Origin: Trichobilharzia szidati
Lineage: Eukaryota > Platyhelminthes > Trematoda > Strigeidida > Schistosomatidae
Assembly (NCBI GenBank): GCA_944472155.2
Contig: OX235271.1
Location: 21,459,710-21,523,709 of the forward strand
Direction: 5' to 3'
DNA length: 64,000 nucleotides
Positions 31,144-42,311 of this stretch are shown piece by piece; the stretch's first letter is position 1, and every line of letters begins with the position of its first letter. The position numbers and the translations under genes were made by a program. Below the pieces are notes generated by a model. The model was not told the origin of the DNA. It was given only the letters and a program-made list of their open reading frames with translations, and ran no database searches.

Positions 31144-33077
31144 GATAGACGTACTCATATCATAGTGATCAAAGTGTACACTGATTGGTCGTTAAGGCGT
31201 TGTATATTAATCTTTGGTTCTGGCTAGAATCTATCAGTAAAGTGTAACTGTATCATGGACACTAGTTTATAATTCGCTATGCAAAACACTGATGACACGG
31301 AAGAAATCGTGAACTAAGTAAGAGGCAATATCAAGGAATAATTAACTCTGAAGAAGCACATCTTCGCTAGAAGTATTCTCGAGAATTGTCAATAATTATT
31401 GTACAAATTAAGAAGTTTCTTCAGCCTGTCTGTCTTCCGCAGAGGTAAAAAACAGCATTTTTAAAAGTTGCTGAATTTACATTAGTGTGAATAGGTGAAC
31501 TAAATCTTGTGGATAGCAGTCTACAACTGAAATTCCTCTGATGAGTTATTCTACTTGCCAACACAGTTGAGATGCATAAGTGGGAAGTTCCCAAATTTTA
31601 ATGGGCCACTAAACGATTGCAATGAATTAACAAGACATCAGAAAGTTCTCAGGAGGTAAGCTTACCAAACAGCTAATACGGAATGCTAAACTCTTGCGAC
31701 GATGTAGCATATCAATGGGCCACGTTAAACTTTAAACCCCACTAACTACCAACTGAGTACATCCACATCAGTGACCTTGAATGGTTCAATAAGTTTTGTT
31801 CACATGAGTTGAAGCTTCTATTCCACTTGAATAGAGTCAAATGCCTGTTGTAACATAGTTGCGTTTAAAATTTGGTGGGGACCTGGTCTTCCATTTTTAC
31901 TCAGGCGTGGGACTGATTAGGAAAGAAAGGCTTTCTTCATGTAGACATGTGATGATTATGAAAAGCTTCAGTGGATCGGTTGATGGAAATATTCATCGTT
32001 GTACAATTCATCTGAGACGGGTAAGTGTCAGGGAAGGTAAGCCGATGGTTATACAATTTCTTAGGAATATTTTTCACCACGTCCCTTCTATCCATAATCC
32101 AGATATTGAATATTTGTAATTACTGGGTTTTGAAACACGCTGTGAGTGCTACAGCTGTTCAAGTGGAGAATAGTTTCTTTTCAACAGTTCAGCGGTACCA
32201 GCACTGCAGGTATATCGCAAAGTGGAAAATTGAGAGACTTATTTCTTCAGTGGGAAGAGAAGGTGTCATTATACATGTAGATAAAACTGTCTTGTTAAAG
32301 AGGAAATACAACCATGGTTGAGAACGAGCGAATGATGTTTGAACCATTGGTGTGTGTGACTCCTTTCTACGGAAATGATTGGTTGAGAGAATAGCAGATA
32401 GAAAGTCAAGTAATTTAATACTGATTACCATTCGACTGGTGAAACGAGGATCTAGAATACACACAGATGAGTGGAAGGGATATAATTGGTTGTCATCCCT
32501 GTGATATATATTCACCATATAGTAAACCACACTAGTGATTATGTGGATCTTGCGAAGCAGCGACTGAGACTGATTTTTTGAAGGATTTTAGGGAATATTG
32601 AAGATCAGGATTAGGGCCACTATTGGATCTCAAAAGAATGTTGTTTACGACCACTGAGATGAATACATGTATGGAATGTGGTTTAAGTTTTCTGCTGATA
32701 CTTCTCTGGACAACTGGAAATTGTTTATATCCCATGTGAGAGGAAGGTATCTTCAGTGACTCTTTTATACAGTTTTTATGCATTTTTTCCACAAATGTAT
32801 GCATTTCATACCCAAAGTTGCCTCTCTCTTAGGTGATTGGAGCATTCGAGGTCATTCACTGATTCGTGGTTATTGGTGCTTAAAGTTTAACTTCGCCAAT
32901 CAGTGATTATGTATTCTGATGTAATAATTAGTGGTTGATAATTTGAACTCACTACTTACTCTGTTGTCACCATATATTAAAAGACAAAGAATAAAGTGCA
33001 CAAGAGTTTTATTATAGATTGGCCTAGAATGACATCTTGATATTGTCATTTCACGACTGTTCACAAAAACCGACTGA
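31144..33077. other. No feature recognised, partly deleted in copy 2
   Basis: Shared with copy 2 except ~31875-32520, which is absent at 57424. The edges of the missing part are similar (ATATATTCACCATA here, ACATATTTACCATG there). The 86-codon frame 31859-32119 lies in the missing part and resembles nothing I know. Confidence 0.35.
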
Positions 33078-34015
33078 TAAATTGACATTAGATGACAGAA
33101 CACAAATCGCATACTGAATACAAACGTCTAACTGAATGTAAGGTGTGCTTCAATAGGATTATATATATAGCAGGTGAATAGTAGTACCTTATATCCAGTT
33201 GGTGCCTAGTACCTAGGTGACTAATTTAAACGTTGGTCATCAAAATTAATTTATGAGTACTGGCTGGTAGGAATTTGATTAACTGGTTACACGATTTCAT
33301 CATGAGCTGACATTGGTTAGAGAAGCATTGGAAAATCTCTTCAGCTTAATAGTCTCCGAGCTTGCCTTGTAAAACGAAGGTCCTGGTTTCAAAACGCGGT
33401 GAGTGAGTACTGAGGAAGAGTCCCAAACTAGGCTGATGAAACAACTGGCTGTCCAGTACTCCAGTGCTGGTTTTCCAAAGCTTATCTAGTTGACATCTGG
33501 TCACGATGACATCCCGCGATCATTTTGATACTGTTCGAGACATACTTCAACTTGTTATATGACGTGCAGATCTTTATTGCCAAAGAAAATTCTACATTTC
33601 CTATTCAAGTCATGTTGTAACATGAGGTGTCGATCACTGTCTTTATCTATTCCTTTAGTCGCCACAATACTACAAGCGGCTTCAAACAACATCACATCAA
33701 CGCCAACGCCAATATAGTATAAGCTGGAAATTTCTTATTTCATCGGTGTATATATATAAGGCGGTTGGTTTTTATAAAGTTGTAATTCCTTTTGTCTAGT
33801 GTTTACGCTTAATCAGCTAGATTATTTTCAAAGTGCTGATTAGTATGTGAATTGTGAAACATATAATTGTAGGCTCGAATAATACAATATAATTTAGAGT
33901 AACTACTATTAATCATGTGTGAACAATTCAATGTTCTGCAACATATAATTTTTTTAAGTTAGACCACGGATTGATGTTTCAGTTAGCGAAGGATTAAAGA
34001 ACCAGCAGAGAGTAC
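33078..34015 (+). repeat. ~1 kb dispersed segment, copy at 33 kb
   Basis: Reverse complement of 8118-9114 and direct counterpart of 58006-58985. The TA microsatellite region is shorter here, and 5 extra bases (ATCACATCAACG versus ATCAACG at ~33690) break the 73-codon frame. Confidence 0.8.
33290..33520 (+). mobile_element. Hammerhead-SINE relic
   Basis: tRNA-like head CCGAGCTTGCCTTGTAAAAC and CCTGGTTTCAAAACGCGG, then GAGTACTGAGGAAGAGTCCC, AAACTAGGCTGATGAAACAA, CTGGCTGTCC, AGTACTCCAGTGCTGG. Stem I (GAGTACTG / CAGTACTC) is strong, but CTGATGA is lost. Counterpart 58245-58460. Confidence 0.6.
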
Positions 34016-34235
34016 TGGACAGCTTCTTCCGCGTATTCTGGGAAAGAAGTTAGAATTCAGTGGTGTGCCTGGTAGTCAGAACTCCCTGTGTTCAAACCAT
34101 GGCGGTGGGAGGCTACCGATGAAGAGTCCCGAACTTTGGTGAATCAGCTGTCCAGTAATCCATTGATGGTTTTCCAGTGATTGTCTAACCGCTGTCAGGG
34201 CATGATGAAATCCTGTAAGCAACAAAACCTAATTC
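33985..34235 (+). mobile_element. Two facing hammerhead-repeat remnants
   Basis: A minus-orientation end (GAGTACTGGACAGC, ~34010) is followed by a tRNA-like stretch (TGCCTGGTAGTCAGAACTCC, GTGTTCAAACCATG) and a plus-orientation end (GATGAAGAGTCCCGAACTTT, CAGCTGTCCAGTAATCC, GGTTTTCCAGTG). Neither core is complete. Counterpart 58950-59200. Confidence 0.5.
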
Positions 34236-35155
34236 CTGCAAACTTATTCTACAATATTATTTAGTAGTGTATTAAATATTCACCGAAATTTTCAGAAAAC
34301 GTCAAATCTACCTTGAAGACTATTCTCCAGACGAGTGCAACAGTTGGTTCATAGAAGTAATAACGTATACTTGAAATAGCATTTTACAATGGATCAATAT
34401 TCTTGAGTTTAGAGCACTGGATATGACTAGTTTCACTGTTGCAGGAGGATATCAGTTCTCCAGTGTTTGTCCCATTCACCGCAAAACCTAATTCAAGGGT
34501 ATCCTGCCATTTGCCACTAACCATCCAGCCGTATCAAACGTCCGAATTCAACATCATACACGATGTCATATTTGAAAATTCGACAAATTATTTATTTTTA
34601 CTGCCATATTAGCACTCATTGATTTATAAGGATAATTCAGAAGTCGAGAGATGTTTTCTTCAAGTATATTTCGTGTGTTACTTTAACATGAATAGGTGAA
34701 ATTTGTATTATCAATAGAAATATGTATTCAGAGTTAATTGAACTCAGGGAATTCAATCCATTTTGGGCATTGAATAGTGTTGTCTACTTCATGCATTGGG
34801 CAGTCAATTAATTCAAGTTGTGGAGTGAAACAAAAACGAACTTCACTCAATAGCGCCAACTGATTCTACAAAATAATGAAAAATGTTTTTTGAAAAAATT
34901 ATACTTTTTTATAGGTTTTGCCAGAATTCTAATTACGTCTCCTAAAATTGGCGAACAAATTTATCAGGTTCTCAGTCTTGGAATTTGCTTTATGAGTGAG
35001 TGGAATAATGAGGCTAATAAAACTAAAAAGAAATTACCAGCATACTGCAAATCATTTAGATAAGATAAATACAGTGACATAAAGTCATTTCGATAGTTTT
35101 ACACCTAACATGACTCATAATACGTTCAATGAAGTTTTTCGGATGTATACCGGCC
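34236..35155. other. No feature recognised
   Basis: AT-rich, shared with 59200-60300 of copy 2, where a SINE is inserted. No coding signal. Confidence 0.35.
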
Positions 35156-35159
35156 AGTA

Positions 35160-36719
35160 AAACTGAATGTATACGTCGTAGCTTCACCAGACGGGCGAAC
35201 CAAAAACCAAATCGACTTCATCTTAATGCTGCTCAAGGAGCTGGAGACTCAGCCTACTGGACACAGGAGTAAGAGAAGGAGCAGACGTCTGCTCACACCA
35301 CAATTGCATGCAAGGAACACTCCAAATCAATGTGCATTTATCAATTCACCTGCTCGTGTGGAGCCAGGTATGTCGGCCGTACCCAGCGCTCGCTTTCCAA
35401 ACGTATCACCGAGCACTTACCAGCATGGTTTTACAAAGGAGAAAATCGATGCCCCCGCAGTTCCATCTTAGAACATCTGATAGAATCCGGACACCAAGCT
35501 ACACCGCAAACAAACTTCAAAGTCGTCTACAGAGTAAGAGGTGGTCTCCCTAAAGGTGTACGAATCAGACTTCTTCAAACTGCAGAAGCAATGGCGATTC
35601 ACTTGCTAAGTCCTGAACTCTGCATACAGAAGAAGTTCGTTCAATCGCTGCACTTGCAATGGACGTAATCTATCTTATTAGCCGACATGTAAATTCTACC
35701 TAATCTTTTTTCTGTCTCTTCATTAGTATTATTTTGTCTTCTCAATTGTAACATTTTACATTTTCAACTTTCTTGTTCTCTACCCCCACCCGATTCAATC
35801 TCTACACCCCACTACCACTGTTACTGACTTGAACAACGCTCAGTTTCTAGTCATTCATGTTACGTCATCCAACTTATTTACTCAATTTCACTTCTACTTA
35901 ATCTCTACGTGTAATTACCTCTGTTGCTATCCTGACCTAAGTTGTAACATTTTAGCCAATTATATTACGTCATCTAGTTTTTTAACTCAGTCTTACTTTA
36001 GTTGCTGTCTGATTAACTTTGTCTCTATACTACATCATTCTTGTATTAACTAATCAATTATCTAAACTTGACAAACCTCATGTACACACACACAAATATT
36101 TATATATAAATGCGATTGTACAGCTATGTGAATGAATTCGCCGAAAAGAGTCTCTTCGCTGAATGTCTTCTCTTTAAAAACTTTAAACGAAACAGGAAAC
36201 AGGAACAAGCCAAGTTCAGTACTCAAAAAATGAAGGATCACTATCCAAAGGATATCTTCACTGAAATCATAAGGAGAAAGGCGGAAACACAAATCAACAC
36301 TGGCAAAATGACCAGGGTTAAAAAGCACTAAAACAGACTGAAAGCGGTGTGGGGTCAAACCTGCATGTAAGTTCTAGGCAGAAAGAAGAGACAGGACACA
36401 CAGCATCTCACCACAGACGATTGGGGACTAATAATTGAGAGAAGGATGATGAAACAAAAGATTATCCAGTGCATCGACAAGCAACAAAAACAGGAGTTGA
36501 ATGCAAGCTACAATACACTGAACAAAAGAGTAAAGAAAAGTGCCAGGGAAAACAAAAGGTAATATTATGAAGCTATGGCAAGTGAAGCAGAACAAGTTGC
36601 AGTACAGGCAAAGGACACCTGGCAACACTCTACCAAACAACAAGGTTCCTGTCGTGGAAGAGATCAACACAAATTAAGTCAGTGAAGGATGACAATCGGA
36701 AGTCAATGACCAAAGAGGT
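35160..36719 (+). pseudogene. RTE endonuclease end and linker, split by a PLE
   Basis: From ~35180 the frame reads VVASPDGRTKNQIDFILMLL, the end of an APE-type endonuclease, then TQPTGHRSKRRSRRLLTPQL. The linker resumes at 36174 (KMKDHYPKDIFTEIIRRKAE and further pieces). It stops at 36719, where the duplication ends, before the RT. The left junction ATACGTCG followed by TAGCTTCACC is shared with copy 2. The preceding AAAACTGAATGTATACGTCG is PLE sequence (compare 12243 and 37638). Confidence 0.7.
35331..36173 (+). mobile_element. PLE GIY-YIG and 3' UTR, private insertion in copy 1
   Basis: The insert begins exactly in the endonuclease domain: CIYQFTCSCGARYVGRTQRS, LSKRITEHLPAWFYKGEN, then SILEHLIESGHQATPQTNFK and LLQTAEAMAIHLLSPELCIQ, stop at ~35666. 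Frame intact over ~110 codons. A pyrimidine-rich UTR runs to the terminus (GAATTCGCCGAAAAGAGTCT). Copy 2 reads across uninterrupted at 60492 (AAAATCAAATTAAAAACTTT). No clear target duplication. This PLE family also gave the insertion at 54077. Confidence 0.8.
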
Positions 36720-36864
36720 TATCAGTCTCTCCTTGCCAACCTGGTAACTGGAAATTTTCGTCTCTTTTTTGTCTGAATACGTAATGCCAAATGTTTCCAT
36801 TGTGTATGATCACTATTGTTCGAAATAGAATTTAATATTACATATATATGTATATTATTTGAAT

Positions 36865-38330
36865 AAGTTATTAAGAAGACAAATTTCGCGAGATGATATC
36901 ATTTCGTAGTTTCTTTACAACCGCTTTACAACTAACATGGTTAACAGTAATAAAATAAAGTTCATGACAATTACTCAGTTAAATAAAAAACACAAAAGTA
37001 CATACTAATGACCAATCATATTTAGATAGGTCAATTAGTCCAGGGTAGGCGAAGATTGAAGTCTATTGATTTTGTACACACAGTTTAGGCTGTATGTGAT
37101 TAATCCAAAGTGCTTCTATCACCTTCAATAACCTTGAATTAGAGTTATGTGAAATAATTGTGAAACAGTCATTAATATTCATATTGTGACCTGACATTAA
37201 TAAGTGTTTTGCAATGGATGACGCTGGATTTCTATTAAGATTAATCGCGTTCGGATTTTCTATATGATTTAGTAGCCATTTTGGAACATGTTCTTTTCGA
37301 CGACAGTGGAACATTCTCTTGGTTCTACCTATATAGGTGTCACCGCAGCTGCAGATGAACTTGTGGATACAGTTTGAAGTAGAGTCCACAGAATTTCGTT
37401 CTTTAATTGTAAAGGGATAGAAAATGTTCAGCATGTGAGAAAAAGAGGTGCGCCGTAGAATGTGCGTTTGGTGACTGACCGAAGTCTTTGAGCTGTCAAC
37501 TGCATAATCTGGTCACCCTTGAATGGTAGGTTAATAATGATAGCTTTTTTTGGTACAGAAGCTGTCTTTTCGAGATGTGTTCTTTCTTTACTGTGACAAG
37601 TGATGAAGTTCTCCGGATAACCATTAGGTAATAAAACTGAATGTATATGTCGAAACTCATCCATGGCTGTGTCACTGGTGCATATTTTTCTGGCCCTTGA
37701 CAACAAACATTTCAATAGGGAACGTTTATACTGGATACTGGTAAATGAACTGGTAAAATGAAGATATTGTCCACTCCATGTCTGTTTACGAAAAATAGAT
37801 CGCTGAATCGTTCCATCATCTCTCCTGGTCATTGTAATATCGAGGAAACCGAGTTTGTTATTCGATTCGCGTTCGGAAGTCACTCGGACATTTGGATGAA
37901 TATGATTAAATAGAGTAATAAAGTTATTACCAATTATTATTACCAATAATGAGAGTATCATCTACATAACGTTTATACAGCATAAATTCTCCAAGCATAC
38001 CTTGCATTTGTCTCTCCAATTTCGACATGAACATATCTGCTAACAGGGGCCCAAGAGGGCTACCCATCGCAACACCATCGATTTGTTTGTATGCCTTTTC
38101 AATCTTCGCCTACCCTGGACTAATTGACCTATCTAAATATGATTGGTCATTAGTATGTACTTTTGTGTTTTTTATTTAACTGAGTAATTGTCATGAACTT
38201 TATTTTAATATTGTTAACCATGTTAGTTGTAAAGCGGTTGTAAAGAAACTACGAAATGATATCATCTCGCGAAATTTGTCTTCTTAATGCCTTATTCAAA
38301 TTTATCAAAAGGAATAATTGTTTTAATATA
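36865..38330 (-). mobile_element. Fold-back PLE, RT and GIY-YIG, YVDD box intact
   Basis: Inverted arms 36865-37060 and 38105-38325 (TTTCGCGAGATGATATC; CTTTACAACTAACATGG). On the minus strand: RT piece from ~38100 (YKQIDGVAMGSPLGPLLAD), YVDDTLIIG at ~37960, FLDITMTRRDDGT, linker KAIIINLPFKGDQIMQL, then GIY-YIG (SCGDTYIGRTKRMF, KEHVPKWLLNHIE, SIAKHLLMSGHN, 37434-37063). The frame shifts near 37430 and 37960. The 5' half of the gene is missing: at ~38100 the coding strand stops and the opposite arm begins. Same family as 11632-13480 but with YVDD and YIGRT motifs kept. Confidence 0.85.
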
Positions 38331-38469
38331 TATTATTATTGTGTACATATGTTGATTGATTTATTTTTGTTTAAAATGAACTCTGTGCAAGTATGTTAAA
38401 ATTGTTCTTGTAGATACATTTAATGATGTCTTTGGTATGCTAGAGGCTGACGAGAAGGCAACGAAATAA

Positions 38470-41400
38470 ACAAAATATGGTACCGCTTTATTCTCTAAAA
38501 ACTGTAGTACTTCTTTTATTTACAGTGAATTATTTTGTCTAAATATTCAATGCTTAAAAGCTGTTAGCCTATNNNNNNNNNNNNNNNNNNNNNNNNNNNN
38601 NNNNNNNNNNNNNNNNNNNNNNNNNNNNNNNNNNNNNNNNNNNNNNNNNNNNNNNNNNNNNNNNNNNNNNNNNNNNNNNNNNNNNNNNNNNNNNNNNNNN
38701 NNNNNNNNNNNNNNNNNNNNNNNNNNNNNNNNNNNNNNNNNNNNNNNNNNNNNNNNNNNNNNNNNNNNNNNNNNNNNNNNNNNNNNNNNNNNNNNNNNNN
38801 NNNNNNNNNNNNNNNNNNNNNNNNNNNNNNNNNNNNNNNNNNNNNNNNNNNNNNNNNNNNNNNNNNNNNNNNNNNNNNNNNNNNNNNNNNNNNNNNNNNN
38901 NNNNNNNNNNNNNNNNNNNNNNNNNNNNNNNNNNNNNNNNNNNNNNNNNNNNNNNNNNNNNNNNNNNNNNNNNNNNNNNNNNNNNNNNNNNNNNNNNNNN
39001 NNNNNNNNNNNNNNNNNNNNNNNNNNNNNNNNNNNNNNNNNNNNNNNNNNNNNNNNNNNNNNNNNNNNNTTCAATATGTACAGACAAGACCGGAGTAGTT
39101 CAAGGAAGAAGCGAGGCGGCGGTGTTGCTACCTTCATCAATTCTCAGTGGTCTGTTGCCAACAACGTCTGTTTTAAATTCTCAAATGATGATATTGACTG
39201 TATAACTGTCAAATGTCGACCTAAACACCTATCTAAATACAAATTCATTTATATCACGAATATTTATATCACACCTTGTTGTAGCACCTCAGAATTATCT
39301 ATGCTTGCTGATGAATTCACTATTTTCGCTGCCGCCTCTTTTGGTAACTCCCTGTCCATAGTGACAGGTGATTTTAATTCATGTGACTGCAGCTTTCTCA
39401 CAGTGATAGGTCATGAAAATGTTGTTAACTTTCCCACCAGACTGGATAATTCCCTTGATCTTGTATTTATCAATGACTCCGGAATATACGAAGCTCGTAA
39501 AAGAGCTCCACTGTTTAACTCAGATCATTGTATTGTACGGGTTTTACCTAAAATTTATGGAAAATTACACAAGAGAACTTTTTCACACCTTTCCAAGAAA
39601 ACTGTACATGGATGTTACTCTGTGGAGAATGTTCAGAACCTCAGAAGCATGCTCAAAGATACAAGGTGGGACCTGTTTAAAGAAGACTCTCTTGATGACA
39701 CAATCTCCAATATTACAAGTTATCTCAAATTTTGTCTTGACACCTGTTGTCGCAGAGAAACGCTCTTTATCAGATTTGACCGTTTCTCCTCTCCTCAACT
39801 TAAAAAGCTTCGCAGACAGAAAGAAAAATTATATAAAATGAAGGATAATGCTGGTTTGAAAAGAATTAACATCCTAATAAAGTCCGAAATGCACAGATTG
39901 AATTCAATTTACAACCAAAAGTTCATATCCTGTAAAAATGCGTCTAACATATGGAAACTTTTCAAAGAAATTACTGGTGGTAAGCAGATGAACAGTATTC
40001 CTTTACCCCTTGATGTTTGCACACTAAACAATTCCTTCATACATTCTCCCACGAATGCCAAACTTTCTAGTGTTACAAGTATTAATGAAACCTGCTTTCC
40101 TGGATTTACTACAAATGACGTTCTAAAATGTCTCCAGTCTATGAACCCTTCTTGTAGCCTGGGTCCAGATGGTTTGCCTAGTGTTATTCTTAAACATTGT
40201 GCAGATATCCTGTGTTATCCTCTCATGGACATATTCAATGATTCTTTTTCCAAAAATGTCGTGCCAGCCGCTTGGAAGGACATTAAAATTGTACCTATTC
40301 CTAAGTCGTTTACTGCGACATGTTTTAAATTCAGACCCATTGCTATTACTTCCCCTTTTCTAAAAGCTATGGAAAAGTTGCTCTTACTTAATCTTCAGCC
40401 TTCACTTAAAGCCTTTAATGATCCCAAACAGTTTGCCTACAAACATAGTAGAAGTACTTTGGACGCAGCTGCAGTCCTGCATCATAACATTGTCTCCAGC
40501 TTAGACAAGGGGGCTAAATTTGTTCGCTGCACATTTCTAGATTATACATCTGCTTTCGACACAGTACCTAGGGACATTTTACTAAACAAGCTTGCTGAAA
40601 CTCAAACTGACTGTTGGGTTGTCAAATGGCTCCATTCTTATTTCTCAGAAAGAAAGCAATACACTGTATATCAGGGAAAGTCGTCCACTTCATTGCTTAC
40701 TCAGGCTGGTGTCCCTCAAGGCGCTGTCCTTTCTCCTTTTCTGTTTTCTTTCTTCTTGCATGACTTGCCTCACTCCGAGGAAATGAACTTTGTTAAGTAT
40801 GCCGATGATCTAACTATTTCAATGTCTGTTAACTCTCAACTTGACTGTATTAAGATTAACAACTTTCTATCAGAAATTAGCAAATGGTCTTCGTCTAACG
40901 GCCTTAAACTTAATCCTTCCAAATGTCAGACTGTTAATTTCAGTTTCCGATGTAAACGAAAGTTAAATGAAGCCGTTGGTTCCTATGACCCTTGCAAAAT
41001 TGATGATACCGATATAGAAAGCAAGTCTGAAGTTAAGTATCTTGGATTAGTTCTCTTTTCTGACCTGTCTTGGTCTTCTCATGTCTTAGCGATTTCTCAA
41101 AGAATATTTCGTTTGACTTTTTACATTAAGAAGTTAAGGCACTCAGGCATAACTCAACCACTCCTCTTACAGTTTGTCAACTCATGTATTTTACCTATTC
41201 TTCTTTACTGTTCACCCTTATTCTTTCCTGGATTGCTAAAAAAGGACTATGTCATACTTCGCAGAACTCTGAGGACTGTTAGTAGGACTAGTGGTATCCC
41301 ATTGGGCCATATCGTTGGCATTGTCACCGATAGGCATTTGATGTCATGCAACAGATTCGCTAGAGGAATTTTGTCAGACTCTGAGCACCCACTCTACCCG

Positions 41401-41568
41401 CAGCTCCAACCTTGTGTCTCCTCAGGTAAAACAAGAAGTCTTTTCAGAAGACTTTATGCACGTACGTCTAAGTATAAAAATTCCACTATACCATATTTAG
41501 CACGTACTCTGTGTGATGAAAATAGTGTCAGAAATGAACTAACTAACCTTCTTAGCACCACTAAATAG
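38470..41568 (+). CDS. CR1-like LINE ORF2: APE endonuclease and reverse transcriptase
   Basis: The best preserved coding sequence of the window. From the ATG at 39076 the frame is open for 830 codons to TAG at 41566-41568. Numbered from that ATG: endonuclease motifs GDFN (98-101) and SDH (149-151); RT with LGPDGLPSVILK, FRPIAITSPFLKAMEK, FLDYTSAFDTVPR, AGVPQGAVLSPF (GVPQG 545-549) and the catalytic YADD (575-578); then SKCQTVNFSFRCKR, KYLGLVLFSDLSWSSHV and FPGLLKKDYVILRRT. The start codon is an artefact of the gap: before it, 38470-38572 is open with LFCLNIQCLKAVSL, which looks like the first strand of the endonuclease. The element copies its RNA into the genome by target-primed reverse transcription. 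No stop or frameshift is visible, so it could be recent. Upstream ORF1 is not seen. Confidence 0.9.
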   Translation, partial: TKYGTALFSKNCSTSFIYSELFCLNIQCLKAVSLXXXXXXXXXXXXXXXXXXXXXXXXXXXXXXXXXXXXXXXXXXXXXXXXXXXXXXXXXXXXXXXXXXXXXXXXXXXXXXXXXXXXXXXXXXXXXXXXXXXXXXXXXXXXXXXXXXXXXXXXXXXXXXXXXXXXXXXXXXXXXXXXXXXXXXXXXXXXXXXXXXXXXXFNMYRQDRSSSRKKRGGGVATFINSQWSVANNVCFKFSNDDIDCITVKCRPKHLSKYKFIYITNIYITPCCSTSELSMLADEFTIFAAASFGNSLSIVTGDFNSCDCSFLTVIGHENVVNFPTRLDNSLDLVFINDSGIYEARKRAPLFNSDHCIVRVLPKIYGKLHKRTFSHLSKKTVHGCYSVENVQNLRSMLKDTRWDLFKEDSLDDTISNITSYLKFCLDTCCRRETLFIRFDRFSSPQLKKLRRQKEKLYKMKDNAGLKRINILIKSEMHRLNSIYNQKFISCKNASNIWKLFKEITGGKQMNSIPLPLDVCTLNNSFIHSPTNAKLSSVTSINETCFPGFTTNDVLKCLQSMNPSCSLGPDGLPSVILKHCADILCYPLMDIFNDSFSKNVVPAAWKDIKIVPIPKSFTATCFKFRPIAITSPFLKAMEKLLLLNLQPSLKAFNDPKQFAYKHSRSTLDAAAVLHHNIVSSLDKGAKFVRCTFLDYTSAFDTVPRDILLNKLAETQTDCWVVKWLHSYFSERKQYTVYQGKSSTSLLTQAGVPQGAVLSPFLFSFFLHDLPHSEEMNFVKYADDLTISMSVNSQLDCIKINNFLSEISKWSSSNGLKLNPSKCQTVNFSFRCKRKLNEAVGSYDPCKIDDTDIESKSEVKYLGLVLFSDLSWSSHVLAISQRIFRLTFYIKKLRHSGITQPLLLQFVNSCILPILLYCSPLFFPGLLKKDYVILRRTLRTVSRTSGIPLGHIVGIVTDRHLMSCNRFARGILSDSEHPLYPQLQPCVSSGKTRSLFRRLYARTSKYKNSTIPYLARTLCDENSVRNELTNLLSTTK
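38573..39069. other. Assembly gap (497 N)
   Basis: All bases are N. The gap lies inside the endonuclease domain of the CR1-like LINE. In related endonucleases only some 60-80 codons usually separate the NIQ-like start from the YRxDR region, so the true missing length may be shorter than shown. Confidence 0.95.
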
Positions 41569-42043
41569 ACCATTTCCTTCAACCTTAAAGCATAATACTT
41601 TATTGTTATTGAAATTCTTATATTTATAATCCTCTCAATTTTTTCGTTTTGTTTATTTTATTTTTCATAACTGTGGACATAATTTTAAGCTGTATTATGA
41701 CTGTTAACTTTGTATTTCACCTCACTATACCATATCAACAGAACATTAGACCCAATTATCCATAACATGCTAAAGTTTCCAAACTGAATCGACAATACCG
41801 TTAGAAACAAACCCACTGTTATTAGTATTTATTATTATTATTACTATTATTATTATTATATCTAATAATTATGTCGTTAATGTGGACAAATTTCTCCGAT
41901 TAATTTTTGTTTAAAATTTTAAATTTTATATACACTTTGAGTAAATCAGATGCAATATTGTGACAAATGCTGAGAATTCCATTCTGTATTATAAGTACTG
42001 TTTTTGGAATAAAGTAAATTATTATTATTATTATTATTATTAA
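41569..42043 (+). mobile_element. 3' UTR and terminal repeat of the CR1-like LINE
   Basis: Ends with AATGCTGAGAATTCCATTCT, GTTTTTGGAATAAAGTAAAT and a TTA/ATT microsatellite to 42041. The same end sequence closes the fragments at 1634 and 14322. The duplication copy 2 starts immediately after it. Confidence 0.8.
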
Positions 42044-42044
42044 A

Positions 42045-42185
42045 TCGTCAATTAACAGGCACATTGACATAGATAAAATGTACCTATCCATAAGAGGAAA
42101 CTCCCATGTACAAGATATCAAACTTCAGGTGAAGGAAACAATCAGTACCAATACAAGTAGACTAGAGGGTGTGAAAACACACTAA
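42045..42185 (+). pseudogene. PLE C-terminal piece at the duplication edge
   Basis: SINRHIDIDKMYLSIRGNSH continues the frame seen at 17052-17185. The upstream GIY-YIG part present in copy 1 is replaced by the CR1-like LINE. Confidence 0.6.
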
Positions 42186-42311
42186 AACAAGCAGTCATCA
42201 CACTCAGATTGACCACCCCCAAGAGAGATGACTAGTAAACTCGTTTACAAATTCAAAAGCTCATTCCAACAAAGTGAATTGTGTGCTGAAGACGTTGCCT
42301 AGCGGTGGGCA

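Larger units (their letters stand above)
17050..36719 (+). repeat. Segmental duplication, copy 1 (~19.7 kb)
   Basis: Collinear with 42045-61047 in direct orientation. Similarity starts at AATCGTCAATTAACAGGCAC (17050 / 42045) and stops at GACCAAAGAG (36718 / 61046), where one side continues ATGAAGC and the other GTTATC. Length differences come from private insertions: 25241-25364, 30731-31143, 35331-36173 and about 31875-32520 here; 48890-49285, 54077-54694 and 59534-59725 in copy 2. Confidence 0.9.

Noticed and set aside
35226..35471. Separate 81-codon frame overlapping the PLE insertion
   Set aside because: It starts in the RTE linker and runs into the PLE out of frame; the real frame is CIYQFTCSCG from 35331.
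38448..38472. CTGACGAGAAGGCAACGAAA upstream of the CR1-like LINE as a hammerhead
   Set aside because: Core letters fit, but stem II would have a single base pair and no stem III or cleavage site follows.
38547..39140. Open frames of 172 and 197 codons on the minus strand
   Set aside because: They consist almost entirely of N from the assembly gap.
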